Part shown: positions 40,429 through 52,429 of the stretch, in pieces
Position numbering within the stretch: the first letter of the stretch is position 1
Layout: the number at the start of each line of letters is the position of its first letter
Source of the DNA: Rostratula benghalensis
Taxonomy: Eukaryota; Chordata; Aves; Charadriiformes; Rostratulidae
DNA: 64,000 nt
NCBI GenBank assembly: GCA_013399305.1
Contig: VXAI01000116.1
Location: forward strand, 599,617 to 663,616
Direction: 5' to 3'
Program-made: the position numbers and the translations under genes
Notes under the pieces: model-generated
Databases searched by the model: none
What the model was told of the DNA's origin: nothing
Seen by the model: only the letters and a program-made list of their open reading frames with translations

Positions 40429-40548
40429 CTTGATATCAGAAGTGTCACGCTGGCTATTGCGCCATGCTCTTGAAACAGATGAAAAAGTTCTATCTGCATG
40501 ATCGAATTTCCCACCTTGTAGATTTAAGAAAAGTGTTGTAAAGGGTTC
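40429..40548 (-). CDS. LRBA: LRBA exon F: BEACH domain, LRBA-specific segment
   Basis: This 120-base exon encodes exactly 40 codons, [20 protein letters not shown] through RDTSDIK. EPFTT...L..GKFD..DR.F.S....W is a conserved BEACH block. The stretch [13 protein letters not shown] matches LRBA; NBEA has a different sequence between the Leu and GKFDH (from memory). [12 protein letters not shown] is a surface helix shared by both. Acceptor is CATATTTAG and donor AAG|GTAAAA. Phase is 0 in and 0 out. The reading frame continues straight into ELIPEFYYLP of the following exon, although 8.3 kb of intron intervenes. Confidence 0.97.
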
Positions 40549-41735
40549 CTAAATATGTAGAAAAAATATATATAGAAAAAGAAGATTAATTAAAAACAGC
40601 AATGTGTTTCTTTAGGAATTTCAGGGGGGAAAAGGGATTTATTATTCTTTTGAGGTTCGGTTATTAATGATGCTCCTCTTCTAGCAGACACATGATTAAT
40701 TGCAAGTGTATTATCTAAGAATGAGAAATACAAACTGATGTTTATTTGTTCAACAAATACTTTTTATTCCTACTCCATGCATATATATTCAGATAAGAAA
40801 AAGAAACAAAACTGGAAGAAAATATTTACAAGCTGGAGGAGAAGCTACAGTCATTTGTGACACAGACTGCCCTTGAAAACATGAACAAGGTCAATATTTT
40901 TACCCTAGATATTTTTTAAACTAGCATGTAAGAAAAATAACACACATTTTATTTTGTTCAAGGTAATCTATTAATATAAAGGGTAGCATTCAATAGTGAT
41001 GGCTTTATGATTGTTATTGTTTAATATGTAATTTATGATTTAGAAAAGAAAAATGTTTGAAAGATTTAAAAGCCTCCTCTTAGTTAAAGAACACTTAAGC
41101 ACATATTAGCGGATAATTGCTTTAAATTAGCTAAGCACTATAAATTACTTCAAGGATTTATGTATGCTTGTACATTCTAACAAGCTTTAATTAATGATGT
41201 GCTGCTAATGCTTTCCCAAAGAAATTACTTTCTATGAGATAAATCGCCTTTCAGTTTTACAGAAAAATGCATTGTTTAACCAATGGATTATCAATATGTA
41301 GCATCTCAAAAGTTACTTGCATATAAACTGCAGCACATTTTTAAAAAAATAATTATTTACATCAGGGAATTTAAAGATCAACAGAAGCCAACTCATTTAC
41401 ACTCATTAGGAGGTGAAAACTGAATACCTTCAGTAAGAACCTCAAATATTCAGTACGCAGTCCAGTCAGAAAATATGCAAAGAAGGAAAGTTAACAATCT
41501 TTAAAGCAGTATAAGAATGTGCACTAAAAAGCAATTTTTAAGGAGAAAAAGCTTTACTGATTTGAAAAGGCTGTACCATAGAAATTAAAACCTTCTGCTC
41601 CAACTTTGGACTACATTTATCCTATGCTTCTTATTACAATTACTAGAAAATTTCAGTACTCTGCTATGCCACTGAGTTTTAGTTTATGCATTCCTAGTTA
41701 TTGAAAGAAAAAACATTTTTAAAATATATACTTAC
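40549..41735. other. LRBA intron between exons E and F
   Basis: The shortest intron in the window, 1187 bases. The part about 41130-41340 is unique-looking, with TAATTAATGATG and other TAAT cores, and may be conserved non-coding sequence. No repeat recognised. Confidence 0.6.
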
Positions 41736-41876
41736 AATTCTCAATAACCACATGAGTGCAAAACTTGCAGTTGAATAATGTGTGCCATAGTGAAATTTTG
41801 GAACCTGATCATCTTCCCATGATTCATATCTCTCAGCAAAGAAAGCTGCTCTCTTTGGGTTCAAAGCTCCAATAGG
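41736..41876 (-). CDS. LRBA: LRBA exon E: BEACH domain core, middle part
   Basis: This 141-base exon encodes exactly 47 codons, [17 protein letters not shown] to LMWLLRI. It holds the conserved PIGALN..R...F.ERY motif and the FHYGTHYST block; the (H/P)YGTHYS signature is diagnostic for BEACH proteins and lies in the hydrophobic core of the fold. Acceptor ACCTTGTAG and donor ATT|GTAAGT are both strong. Phase is 0 on both sides, so skipping it would keep the frame but remove the central BEACH signature. A short 1187-base intron separates it from the next exon. The residues FALMWLLRI vary more within the family than the rest of the exon, and this is where bird and mammal copies are most likely to differ. 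Confidence 0.97.
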
Positions 41877-44800
41877 CTACAAGGTTGTAAAAATAAAGAC
41901 ATTAAGTAAATAAAGATAAAGTGACCTATTATCGCATCATACTTTCTGGTAACCAGAATTATCGGCTATCAGCATGCCTGGAAAAGACTGGCTTTGGTGT
42001 TTTGCAAAAGCACCTGAACAGATCTGCATATTTCAAAAATAGGATTCCCATTTTCCCCACATTCACAGGGCTGATAGGAAAAAAAAGTCTCTTCTGCCTC
42101 CATCATATAGGCTTCATTTCGATTTACTACTGATTCAAGTCAATGACAGACAAAGAATGTTGGACAAAGAGTTGTTTACTTGTGTGCCTGTGGAAATGTA
42201 CGTATGTTGAATGCACAAACAGTAGGCAACAATGAGAAACATCTTTAGCTATTTTGGGGGGAAAGATAGTGACTGATAGGATGGAAGAATTATTAACAGG
42301 GCACTTGGAATTCTGATACTACTGTTCCTGGTTTTATGCTTTCTATTTACCATTCCAAGACAAGCTTTACTTACTGGATAGAAAGACAAATAAAACAGCA
42401 GAATGTCTACATATAAATGCTGATATAAAAGAAACAAATAACATGTGTATGACTAAAGAAGCCTGTCATACTTCCACCTATATTGTTATTCTTTGTTCAG
42501 TGCTTACCTAGGACACAAACACCCAGGGACTTATTTAAATGTAAGAAATATAATATTTCATTATCTATAGCTGTGTATTTCTTCAGCAGACTTTTACATA
42601 AAGGATTTTGAAAAATGAATGTAGGTCACAAACCACTGAGAAACACGAAAGTGAATTTAGCCGTTCCATATGTAAAATACTGTAAGAGGTCTAAAATATC
42701 TTTGTATACACATGTAAGATACATATATAGAAAAACTGTGTATTGAGCATACTATATGTTATTAATGTAAACAATGCCCTTTTGTACAGACAAAGGATCC
42801 ATTCAAATATAACTGAAGAACAAGCTTGGAAAAATATTGTCTTCTTTCTGTTCTGCAAGAATAGACCAATTTAAGAATACACTCCAAGGTAAGAAAAAAC
42901 TTTAAAAGGAAAGTCCTTGAACAAAAGTATCAGTAACCTAGTCATTAATTCAAGCCCAGTTCAAGTGAAAAACCATCTCTGCTATTCAGAGTATTAGTAT
43001 TCAAATAACTGCTTCTTTGCAGCTCACATGAAACTTGGCATACAAGCTTCAAAGTATTTTCTCTTCTAGATTACATCCATGAATGACCTAAGATCTAATC
43101 TTACAATTTTTACTTAAAGCAGTTTTCACATTGCAGTAGGATATAAAAAAAAAAAAAAACCACCAACCAAAACATCTTAGGTTAATTACTATTTTTGCTG
43201 TTAACTAATTTGAAATATAACCCTTTAAAAGAAGTGGTTCCTGTATAAAAGGATTTTTATCTGATTTAGCAAATTTATTCCAGGGAAGAATGAAACTGAC
43301 TCCAAGTCATCTCTTTGTTGCAAGAACCATTTTGGAATCTCCATCTGTACTGATTTTCCCTAAAGACTCAGCTATGCTTGAGGGAAAAGAGAAGAAAGAA
43401 GGTCATTGGTAGACAAATTATATAAATTAAAAATAGAAACACTGTTGTGCTGTATGCTTCTGTGGCATTTTATGTATTCTCTTTATCTGTCCCTGTTTTT
43501 ATTACTCTCCAAATGACTACAGCCCAAATCAATAGTTATAGAATTACATTCCTTGAATATAAAGCTAAACCCAATTAGAATTGATTTCATTCTCTTTTCA
43601 AAGAAAAATATGGTATCATGCAGAGATCCATATAGCCAGAATCCACAGTATTGATTTTGGCTGTTATTGTTACAGTTGGTTTCTGAAGCCTGCAACAGGA
43701 CAACTATCAAGACATGTCACATTTATTTGCAAGCAAATAAAAAAAGTCCCCAAATGAAAGAAAGCTGAGGAAAAAAAAAAGAACTGCGGAGCTGTGCACT
43801 GACAATGATACACTATCAGCTTACTCAGAGAAGTTACAGTGGGAATACACACATTGAATTATACATTACACGAATGCACTGATTTATTGTGGTAATAACA
43901 TCCACCTCATTAAAAGATTCTGCTTTGCTGCAGTTGGAGAGCTACATATTGTTTACTGCTATAAATTAATGGCAGCACACAGAAGACTGTAGAACCCTTC
44001 TAACAATAGATCTGTAATGACAGTGCTGTATATCACAGCTTCCCCAGCAGCTTCATAATAAAATGGAGACAATGTATTGGGCTAATACATTCTACCAGGC
44101 AGGCCCATATTTTTCTGACAACTGCTTCTAAGGATGAGGTGATTCCACTATGTTACACTGCACTGTGAACAGTTAACTAAGCTTGAGCTACAGAATAAAG
44201 CACATACAAGAAATATAAAAATATTCTCTGACTTTTAGTTTAGGAAACAAATTAATCAAAATNNNNNNNNNNNNNNNNNNNNNNNNNNNTATGATTACAT
44301 ACTGGATTTCCTCCCTTGTGGTTAAACACCAAGGGAAAAGGAGCAACTCCAAACTAAGCTCTGCTAGATGTAGATGTGAGACCACAAATTTACACTACTT
44401 AACAAGTTTCCCTATGGCTACAGACCACTGGGGAAGTACAAGCAGAAAACCTTTCATACCCAGAAATTCCAGTCTATATTTTCTTTGCAGTACCTTTTCA
44501 GAAAACAAAACTAGATATCAGTTCACCAATACTTATTTAGAAGCAAGAAAAAAAATAAAGAATACAGATACAAAAATTCCAACAAGTAAAAAAATTGGAT
44601 GAGATTACAGGAGTCAAGATGAAAAAAAAAAGAAAACACTTATGGCTGCTAAGCTTTCAAGCTGTATTGAAAAATGAATAATGCACATGGTTTTCAATTC
44701 AGAGTTCATTCAAAAAGAAGTCCAAACTAGAGGAAGAATTGAGGTTAAGGAAGTTTTTGTTTTCTCTTTTCCAAAAGTATAATCACCTGATTTTTGAACC

Positions 44801-46124
44801 AAGGTGGTTTTCATAACGTGCTACAAATATGAAAGTTACAATTTATTCTTAAAAAAAACCCCCTCAAACTCATTTGTCATTAATTTTTCAATTCTGTTAA
44901 ATCTATGAATACCCCAAAAGGAATATACCTCACATTTTAACTAAGAACCGAATGTAGCAAATTTCAGTCTTTGGAACAAGCTTGTTTGCTTTCCTGGAAA
45001 CGCAACAAAGAAAAAGAGTCTGATGAAAAATAACTGAGAAAACATATTGATTCTTTCCATCTATTGTTGCTAAATATGTCCAGACATCATGGTGTACAGT
45101 TCTGTTTGTTGCTTCTTAATCTTACTCTGTGACAGACATCGGAACAGTGGCCCAACTTGCCTCCATTTTCAGAAGAGGCCCTGTTGCACCCAGCAGAGGA
45201 AGGCAGAATGCTCACCACTTCCCAGCATAGGGCAGATTCTCCTAGATTCTATTGCTCATGTTCAAGAATACATACATTTTAGAAAATTGGTAACGGCCTA
45301 ACGTATACAGATTGAAGTCTTATAAAGAAAGAATTACAACATATGTGTAATTATATATTTAAGAAGAAAAAGAGGTGCTTTTTATTCTTATCTAACATAT
45401 TTTCATTTTTTTTTAAATAGTGTTACTACAAATCAACAGACATACCCTGTTCTTACCCACACTGCCTTTTGTTATTGGCTTTGACACAGGCTTCTGTTAT
45501 TAAACAAACCCGCCCCTTTTACTGTCTCCTATCCATTGTAATACTGGAAAGAGTTTTTAACTCCTTAATATTCAAAATCCATGAAAGACAGTAAAGGGCA
45601 TTTAAAAACTGCAAAAAAGAAAAAAAAAAAAGTACTTAATATAACATGGTTTCATTTTCACTGTAATTGTTACTTCTTTGGTGAAGACGGCAATCACTAC
45701 CAGGAGATCTGTGCAAGTGCCTGTGAGTTCTGAAAAGTAGGCAGTTCCAGAAATGAAGTCCATGCTGAGCGGTGCAAACAGCAAGATTTAGAAATGAATG
45801 AAAATATTATTCTTTGAAGTTTTTATTTCAAAACCCCTTCACCATGAAAAAAAATAAAAAGGGAAGGAAAGAAAACCTATTTTAAAAAAAAAAAGAAAAA
45901 GACAAAAAAAAAGGGGGGGGGAAACACTTTGCCTTGTGATTTCTTATACTATTTTCTTATCCACATCTAACCAGGTATTTGGATTCCTGTGCATACAATT
46001 GTCTGTATCACTGAATTATATTTTGTAGCATCCTTGCCAAGTATGAAGTTTGGTTTTCATACATTTTATTTTCAAGATGAGTATCTGGTTTATGTTACTG
46101 ATATTTTTCATATATTCATTGGGC
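41877..46124. other. LRBA 16.5-kb intron, left part
   Basis: AT-rich intron DNA without an exon. It contains A14 near 43146-43159 and the gap of Ns at 44263-44289. Around 45110-45250 the sequence is GC-richer and unassigned. Homopolymer-rich patches occur at about 45888-45922 (A runs followed by G8). Confidence 0.6.
44263..44289. other. Assembly gap, 27 N
   Basis: Twenty-seven consecutive N. The size may be estimated or arbitrary; the flanks show no repeat that would explain it. Confidence 0.99.
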
Positions 46125-46400
46125 TTAAAGGACCAGGGGGACTATTAGGTCATCTCATCTAGCCTTGTGTTTGTATGACAAGCCATTAAATGCCTTGCCA
46201 TTATACGACTTTGAGTCCAACTGTCTATACTTGATTATAGTATGAGCTGTATTTGGCCCACCTGCTTTCCAGAAAGGCATCTGACTTTTGCGTACATAGA
46301 CAATTTGCTATTTTTCTTGGAAGCTTCTACTACTGATAATTGTGATCCTCATTCTAAAAAATACATACTTCAGCTTGGTTATGAATTTACTGGTGTGTTA
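46125..46400 (-). mobile_element. Ancient CR1-like LINE fragment, antisense
   Basis: On the plus strand the order GGTCATCTCATCTAGCCTTG, CAGAAAGGCATCTGACTTT, GATCCTCATTCTAAAAAATA and GCTTGGTTATGAATTT tracks the reverse complement of old sauropsid CR1 3' regions ('ggtcatctagtctgacc', 'cagaaagacatccaatctt', 'cctcactgttaaaaa', 'tagtctgaattt'). Strongly diverged; boundaries are approximate. The 96-codon ORF at 46242-46532 overlaps this relic and is not a gene. Confidence 0.55.
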
Positions 46401-48209
46401 CCAAAGAAATCTTACTACACCTCTCTGGCATATCACAGAGTCTTTACATATCCAGTGTTTTCTATATATAAAGATAATTGGACTTTATTTACTAAACAAA
46501 AGAAATTGAGCTTTTCAAGTCTTCCATTTTAAGACATTTCTTCCAGCTTTAAGATTTCTCTGCAGTCTGTCGGCTTACCAATGTATTCTAATATACAGAT
46601 ATCTGAAATGTTTTCAGTGTTCCAGTGTTAGTCTTCTTGTTGTCGTAAAAATGCTGAGTGCTGTACACTCTGCTGCAATCTAACCACAACTGCATTTTTA
46701 GAGGATTGCTTCCCTAGTTACTTTACATATAACCAACACATAATTAACTCCCAGAACTAGCCAACAGTTGTAATATTGTTGGCAGGACTTCGTGATCATC
46801 CGAGTAAAACTTACAGACAGAGGTACAAAGATAAGATGCAAGGATGTAATTATACCCAAACTTTATTAACTTAGGCAAACTGGGAAACACTGGGGAATAA
46901 ACTCACATGATGTAGATCACCACTCTTTCATCTGTCATTTTTTGTATTTGAGAACAGCCACAAAATGCCATAATCCCCTCTGAACGTATCCTCACTCGCT
47001 GTTAGAACTCACCAGTCTTCCTCTCAAACAACTGAGTACTAGCTTTCTTAAAAATTAGGTCCTGCAACTTCCTTTTCTTCTTCTTACCTTCAAACCATAC
47101 CTAACTCAAATTCATTAAAGAACTGTATCCCAAAGAAAACAACAAATGCAATATTCTGCTGAACTGTTTGAACTGCCTTCATTGACCAACTAAACTGCTC
47201 CTTGAGCTCTTCCAAGAAAGATTTTTAAAATGGAAACAAACCACCAAGGAGAAAAACAATCCTTACCAATTCATCTCCAAAAGCACTGGTTTCACAGCAG
47301 ATACCCAAATGCTACATCAGGCTAGGCTATGGGGATGGAGGGCCAGGGACGGTGACACTGTGAATTCAAATGTCAAAATCTGGCTGAAGTAAAAGGGACA
47401 GAACTTGACAGAAGTTCTGTATTCTTCCCCAGTGAGCATTTACGTGATACACAATATTATACCTTCTCATATATTTAAGTTGCCAGATTCATTGCTTCAG
47501 GGAGCAATGCAGAACAAATATAAATTAGTCTTAAAAAAATAAAAAATATGAAAAGACAGCTAGACCACCAGTTCATCAGTGGCCACTAAACATGACTGTC
47601 TAAATTATTTCTCCAGTTCACAAAGTTGTTAAAGGTCTTGTTGCCAAACCTGGGAGGTTATCTGAAGGGAAGGATGATGATTTACATGGCCTTGTTCTTT
47701 TAATTTTACACTAGGCTTGTGGTATGGGCTGTCCACAGAGGCAAGATACTGAGCTAGATGAGCTTCTGGACTGCCTTGTCTCTTACAACTTCATATTAAA
47801 TTACTCGGCGTCTCCCCACATATATGAGCTGGTGTACATGATACAACAAAAGCCAGTCAAAAGCACACCGTGACAACAAGACAACAAGCTTGCAGCTACT
47901 GTCACATGCAAATGATTGCTTTGCTTAGATACAAATAAATGGCCACCAGTTACCTCCTTTAATATTTGCATACACTTAGGGTGCAGACAACTATTTCCCT
48001 GCAGCTCCTTTAATTAAGTGACAAAGTTGACTGGGATCCGCATTTTTATAAAACATGGGGACACTGGGCATTCCCTTCTGCACTGAATATCTCACCGTTT
48101 TTTTAAAATATACTTAATATAATCTATACATACTAAAACCACAGAGCTATTTTGTGGAAAAATGACTTTTTAAATAGTTTTCAGTCCTTACAAGTTTTCT
48201 TCGAAAAGA
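46401..48209. other. LRBA intron between CR1 relic and solo LTR
   Basis: No exon. It includes the short sense CR1 relic at about 47640-47800, listed separately. The segment near 47320-47360 is GC-rich but short. Otherwise unassigned. Confidence 0.55.
47640..47800 (+). mobile_element. Ancient CR1-like 3' end, sense
   Basis: CAAGATACTGAGCTAGATGA followed by GCTTCTGGACTGCC and CTTGTCTCTTACAACTTC resembles the 3' end of old sauropsid CR1 elements ('aggatactgggctagatgga', 'ggtctgacc', 'gttcttatgtt'). Only the 3' part is convincing; the 5' boundary is a guess. Confidence 0.45.
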
Positions 48210-48214
48210 CCCTG
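48210..48214. repeat. Target site duplication, left copy (CCCTG)
   Basis: CCCTG immediately before the TG of the LTR; identical to the 5 bases directly after its terminal CA. Confidence 0.88.
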
Positions 48215-48557
48215 TGTCTGGTTTGAAGTAAAACAGAACCAGTTTTCTGTTCAGTAATTTCACTTTTTTAGCTGGGCCTCTTCTACCTAACTAAACTCTG
48301 AAATTAACAGCGTATTGTTCAGAAAACTGTTCACTCTCACAGGAATAAGACCCGATTATACCAAGGAATGGTGCAGAGAGGCCCTGGCTTACACTTATTG
48401 CTATAACAACCAAGGTCAGGTAATTGCGTTATTTGCCCCCTTGGAGGGACAGAAGCAGAAAGGCGTAGAGGGGTCACGTCTGTAGGGAGGAGCAGACAGG
48501 GCAGATGACCCAAAACTGACCAACTGGGGTCTTCCATCCCATCCACATCATGCTCAG

Positions 48558-48565
48558 TATAAAAG
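48558..48565 (+). promoter_or_regulatory. LTR TATA box (TATAAAAG)
   Basis: A canonical TATA box in copy 1 of the duplicated LTR segment, where the U3/R boundary of a retroviral LTR promoter is expected. The corresponding place in copy 2 is mutated. Whether the promoter still works cannot be seen. Confidence 0.65.
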
Positions 48566-48820
48566 CTGAGGGATCAAAGGGTCAACTCTCTTTCTTCGAT
48601 GGCTGATGTCCAAGGAGGACCCTGTCTGTTTGTCTGCCTTTGATCCTGATCCCAGCATTCCTGACTCCAGATCTGGAATCCAGCTCCTGCTGATCACCAA
48701 GTCCAGCCTGGGACTTTTCCCAACACCTGCTGGTGATGTGATTGTCATCCTGGGAGCTGAATATGGTTTTGTTTATACTGCATACTTTTTTTTTCTTCTC
48801 TTTTTTTTAAAAATTCTTTT

Positions 48821-48821
48821 N
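48821..48821. other. Single ambiguous base (N) at repeat junction
   Basis: One N at the boundary between the two tandem copies of the LTR segment, after a T run. Confidence 0.99.
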
Positions 48822-49330
48822 TCGAGGGGTCTCCCCTGTGGGGAGGAGGGGACAGGACAGGGGACCCCAACCTGATTCCCTGGGGTCTTCCATCCCATCT
48901 GCATCCTGCTCAGGAGAAAAGCTGAGGGATCAAAGGGTCAACTCTCTTTGATGGCCAACGTCCAAGGAGGACCCTGTCTGTTCCTCTGCCTCTGATCCCC
49001 ATCCCAGTGCTCCTGACTCCAGAGCTGGAACCCAGCTCCTGTCGCTCACCCAGTCCAGGCTGGGAATTCTCCTGACACCTTCTGGCGACATGGCCATCAT
49101 CCTGGGACCTTAATACAGTTTTGTATATACTGTAAACTTTTTTTTTTTTTAATCTTTTTTTTTTAATTTTCTTTTTATTATTTATTATTTTATTATTATT
49201 TAGATTTTCATTAGTTTAGGTTTTTTTCTAAAATCCTAAATCTCTTTAATACCTTCCTCTTCTCTCTTTTTCTTAGAGGGGAGGAGGAAGAGGCCATCAC
49301 CCATCTTTCTGATTGGTCAAAACCATGACA

Positions 49331-49335
49331 CCCTG
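49331..49335. repeat. Target site duplication, right copy (CCCTG)
   Basis: CCCTG immediately after the terminal CA of the LTR, matching 48210-48214 exactly. Confidence 0.88.
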
Positions 49336-52331
49336 TTTGCCAGAAATCACATAATGAAATTTAGAATGAAACTGAGAATTCAGTAAAGGGCTGGAATAAT
49401 AGCAGAGAACAGATCTGTGCGTGCAAATTAAATTAACAGTATTTGTATGTATGGCTTGTTAATAACATTTTTTAAGAGCTCACATATTCCTTTGAGATAA
49501 GAAGCACAGTCAGCAAAAACTGATCTAAAGGTGGTGTAATAACTAGAATGTTGATATAAATAACATTTAATGGTGGAAAACACAGAAGATTCCCAAAGTC
49601 CACAGTTCCAAAATGGGTCATAAACTAGCCTTAAGCATAAAAAAATAAGACAAACTTTGTTTAGCAACATTAGCAATGTTTTAGCAATATATTAGTGACA
49701 GGATAACCCTCAGGTCACCTAAAAACTTGGAAGAATTTGAATTTAAGGGAAAAATCTCCACATCTTCATGCCACTAACAGTAGTATCAAATGCTATTACA
49801 ACCATCCATACCAGATTCCAAAACAATGCACTGCTGAACTGTGAACTTGCAAACTAATTAAGAACACATACACTTGTACATATGGATCAATCAATTGTTC
49901 AGCACAACTGAGTATGTCACACATGGCGTATTTGAGGTATAGTACAACTCATTACCACTGGGAAGAAACAGTGGTATTTCTTACAAACTGAAGAAAGCTG
50001 TTGTGTGTTGTACACTTCCAAGAGGTCAGGGAGAAAGAAAGGTGCATGTCCCTGGGAATCATAAGGAGAAATCAAGCTGCTCGCAGGTGGTGAGGAGGGT
50101 ATGGCACTGTAGCTGCCTTAGAAAATAACCGTGCCAGCCAAAAACAACTATTTGCATCTACTATCCGTGACATAATCTGTAAAGTGAAAATAAACCTGGA
50201 TTTCAAAAAACAGGATTTCATGAGAAGCTACATGTACTTGAATCAGAGCAGGAGCTGAAAACATTCTCAGTCTGCCTTCCTTTCACAGACCTTGCTCCTC
50301 TGCCAATAGAAGCCATTATCACAGAAAAGAGCAGTCATTACACCTAACACCAGATCTTATAAAACAAATCATATTCCTTTTAGCTTGGATTAACAGAACT
50401 GGACCTCAAGCTAAAAATTTACAGAAACCTGCATTTTCTGCAGATTAAACATTGTCAGGGCACACAAAATACACATTATTGTGTATCATGTGTAAGCACC
50501 AAGAGCAGGATAGAAAGATGTACTTGGGAGAGTGTGAAAACTTTTTAACTTTAATCTGTACTGGTTTGTAGAACTATTACAAGCAGATTATATCAATCCT
50601 GAATACAGCCAGCTAAGAGCCCTTCAATGCATATTTTTTTTCACACGTGCTTCGCTCCTATCTAAGGTGAATTAATCCATCCTTTTCCTACCTATTTCAT
50701 AAGGTCTCCTGATTAGTCAGCCATCATCTCCAATACCATCAACAGATTAGTACTGTCAGGAAGTTTTATCAGCTCCCTTTCCAACTTCTTTTTCAAATTA
50801 TCATATATGCTGAACAATATAGGGTACAAAAAAGATCTGTGGAGTGCCAGTGACCCCCCCACTTCGGAAACTAATCTTGTGTTTCTGACACTGGGGCAGT
50901 TTCAAGTGATTGGCTGGATATTATATGTAAATTATTTTTTCTTAGCCTTATTAAACTATTCAATTCAAGATTTTAGATCGCATCACCTTTTCCTAGTGAC
51001 CTTTTTCTGTTTATTTCCTGCATTTGATCCATACTTTTATCTGCTGATATTTGCATTTGAGACAGATCATATGATGTGTCAATCAAAGTAAGACCACAGC
51101 CTAAGAACCTCCTTAAACAAAGATTATCATTAATATTATATTACCATGCTCTCATTTTCGCTGAGCACTATTTCTGCACCTGGATTGTCCTTTGACCCTA
51201 ACAGTCTTCCTGCTCCTAGGTGTTTGATAACTGAGTTTTAGAAAGCTCCAGGTAGGTGAGATAAATCCCATCCTCATTTCCAGTATGAGTGCAATTTTCA
51301 ACTTAGCCACCATCTTGCTTGTTAAGAAATCTGAGCTACACAGATGGGTGCTGTAGCAGCTCCTAATCTGCTGGAGTTCAAATGTATGAATATAAAAAGA
51401 AACAGAGACTGTATCAAGAGAATAGCATTTACTTTACATTAGGAAGACAGAAAACATGCATTTAAAATGTCTATGGACCGAGACATGTGTGTGAAATTAC
51501 TTTATTTTGATTGCTAGTACATTTTATGACCAGACATGTGCCCAGTGGTTTCTTGTGATCATTTAAAAGGTCATGAACCTCCCTTGGTTCATTTCCAGTT
51601 AGAAGATGACATATGTTAGGAGCACCTAAAATTGAAAAAAGAGCAAGATGGACAATAACATCAGATATAAAGTAAGAATAGCATTTTGAACATACATTGT
51701 TAATTCTGACTTAATATGTTTCTTGTTTGTGAGAACTTTTGCATTGCAAGCAATGCTCCTCCTTGAGGCAGGGGAAGATAAAGATTATTAGCCGTATTAC
51801 CAAAATGATTCTTATTGATCCTGCAAACTTGGATTTTGTTCTACTACCTAAATATTACACAAATAAAATTGTTTGAAAAGACTTAAGTGATCCTGGAAAC
51901 TGCTACAGCATCTGAAGTGCTTGTGACTTCAAAAAAATAAGTCTCTGATGGGAAAAGAAGAGAATGAAGAAGAGAATGTAAGAATGGTAGCAAGATTCAC
52001 TCTGTCATCCACTTATATGTTGTTTAGAGGAGATGGTTTGACACTAATGACAAGGGAAAAAAGACAAAGGTATAAAAGGGTGGTTATATCACTGTAACAG
52101 GAATGGAAATTCCCAGATTATTTAAAAAATTCTATCTAAACTAAGAATAGGATTTCAGAAAGTATGTTTTGATATACCATCTCAGAGATGTATTTGGGTG
52201 ATGCTTCAGTCTCAGCACGTCTCTACAAGATTTGTGGAGGAATAGGCAGATAAACACACACAGAAGTCCTGTGTTTATTCTAAAAAAGATCCTGGGATAG
52301 ATGCTCTGTAAAGCTCAAGACAACATATCAG

Positions 52332-52352
52332 AAAAAAAAAAAAAAAAAAAAA
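52332..52352. repeat. A21 homopolymer
   Basis: Twenty-one consecutive A, about 80 bases left of a GC-rich block of unknown origin. Confidence 0.9.
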
Positions 52353-52429
52353 TTGTCTTTGACTGTGCAACAAGTGGGTATCATGCAGAGATTGACACTG
52401 AAATCCCAAAGAGCTAGAATTGTTTCAGG

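Larger units (their letters stand above)
48465..49170 (+). repeat. Internal tandem duplication within the LTR
   Basis: Copy 1 covers about 48465-48821 and copy 2 about 48822-49170, offset by about 356 bases. Shared blocks include GGGGTCTTCCATCCCATC, AAAGCTGAGGGATCAAAGGG, GTCCAAGGAGGACCCTGTCT and the T-rich tail. Copy 2 differs at many positions, notably around its start and where copy 1 has the TATA box (copy 2 reads CAGGAGAAAAGC), so the duplication is old rather than an assembly collapse error. One N lies exactly at the junction (48821). Confidence 0.88.
48215..49330 (+). mobile_element. Solo LTR of an ERVL-type avian endogenous retrovirus
   Basis: The element begins TGTCTGGTTT and ends AAACCATGACA, imperfect terminal inverted repeats with the canonical TG...CA ends, and is flanked on both sides by the same 5 bases CCCTG. 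A 5-bp target duplication is typical of ERVL-class integration. Length is 1116 bases; no gag, pol or env sequence lies beside it, so it is a solo LTR left by recombination between two LTRs. A TATAAAAG box at 48558-48565 sets the plus orientation, antisense to LRBA. The middle is a two-copy tandem duplication, and a T-rich and ATT-rich zone (about 49137-49215) precedes the end. I recognise the sequence as a common avian LTR family but cannot give the subfamily name with certainty. Confidence 0.9.

Noticed and set aside
46242..46532. 96-codon plus-strand ORF
   Set aside because: Overlaps an antisense ancient CR1 fragment; no protein similarity recognised.
48337..48875. ORFs in both directions
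   Set aside because: They lie inside the solo LTR, which is non-coding.
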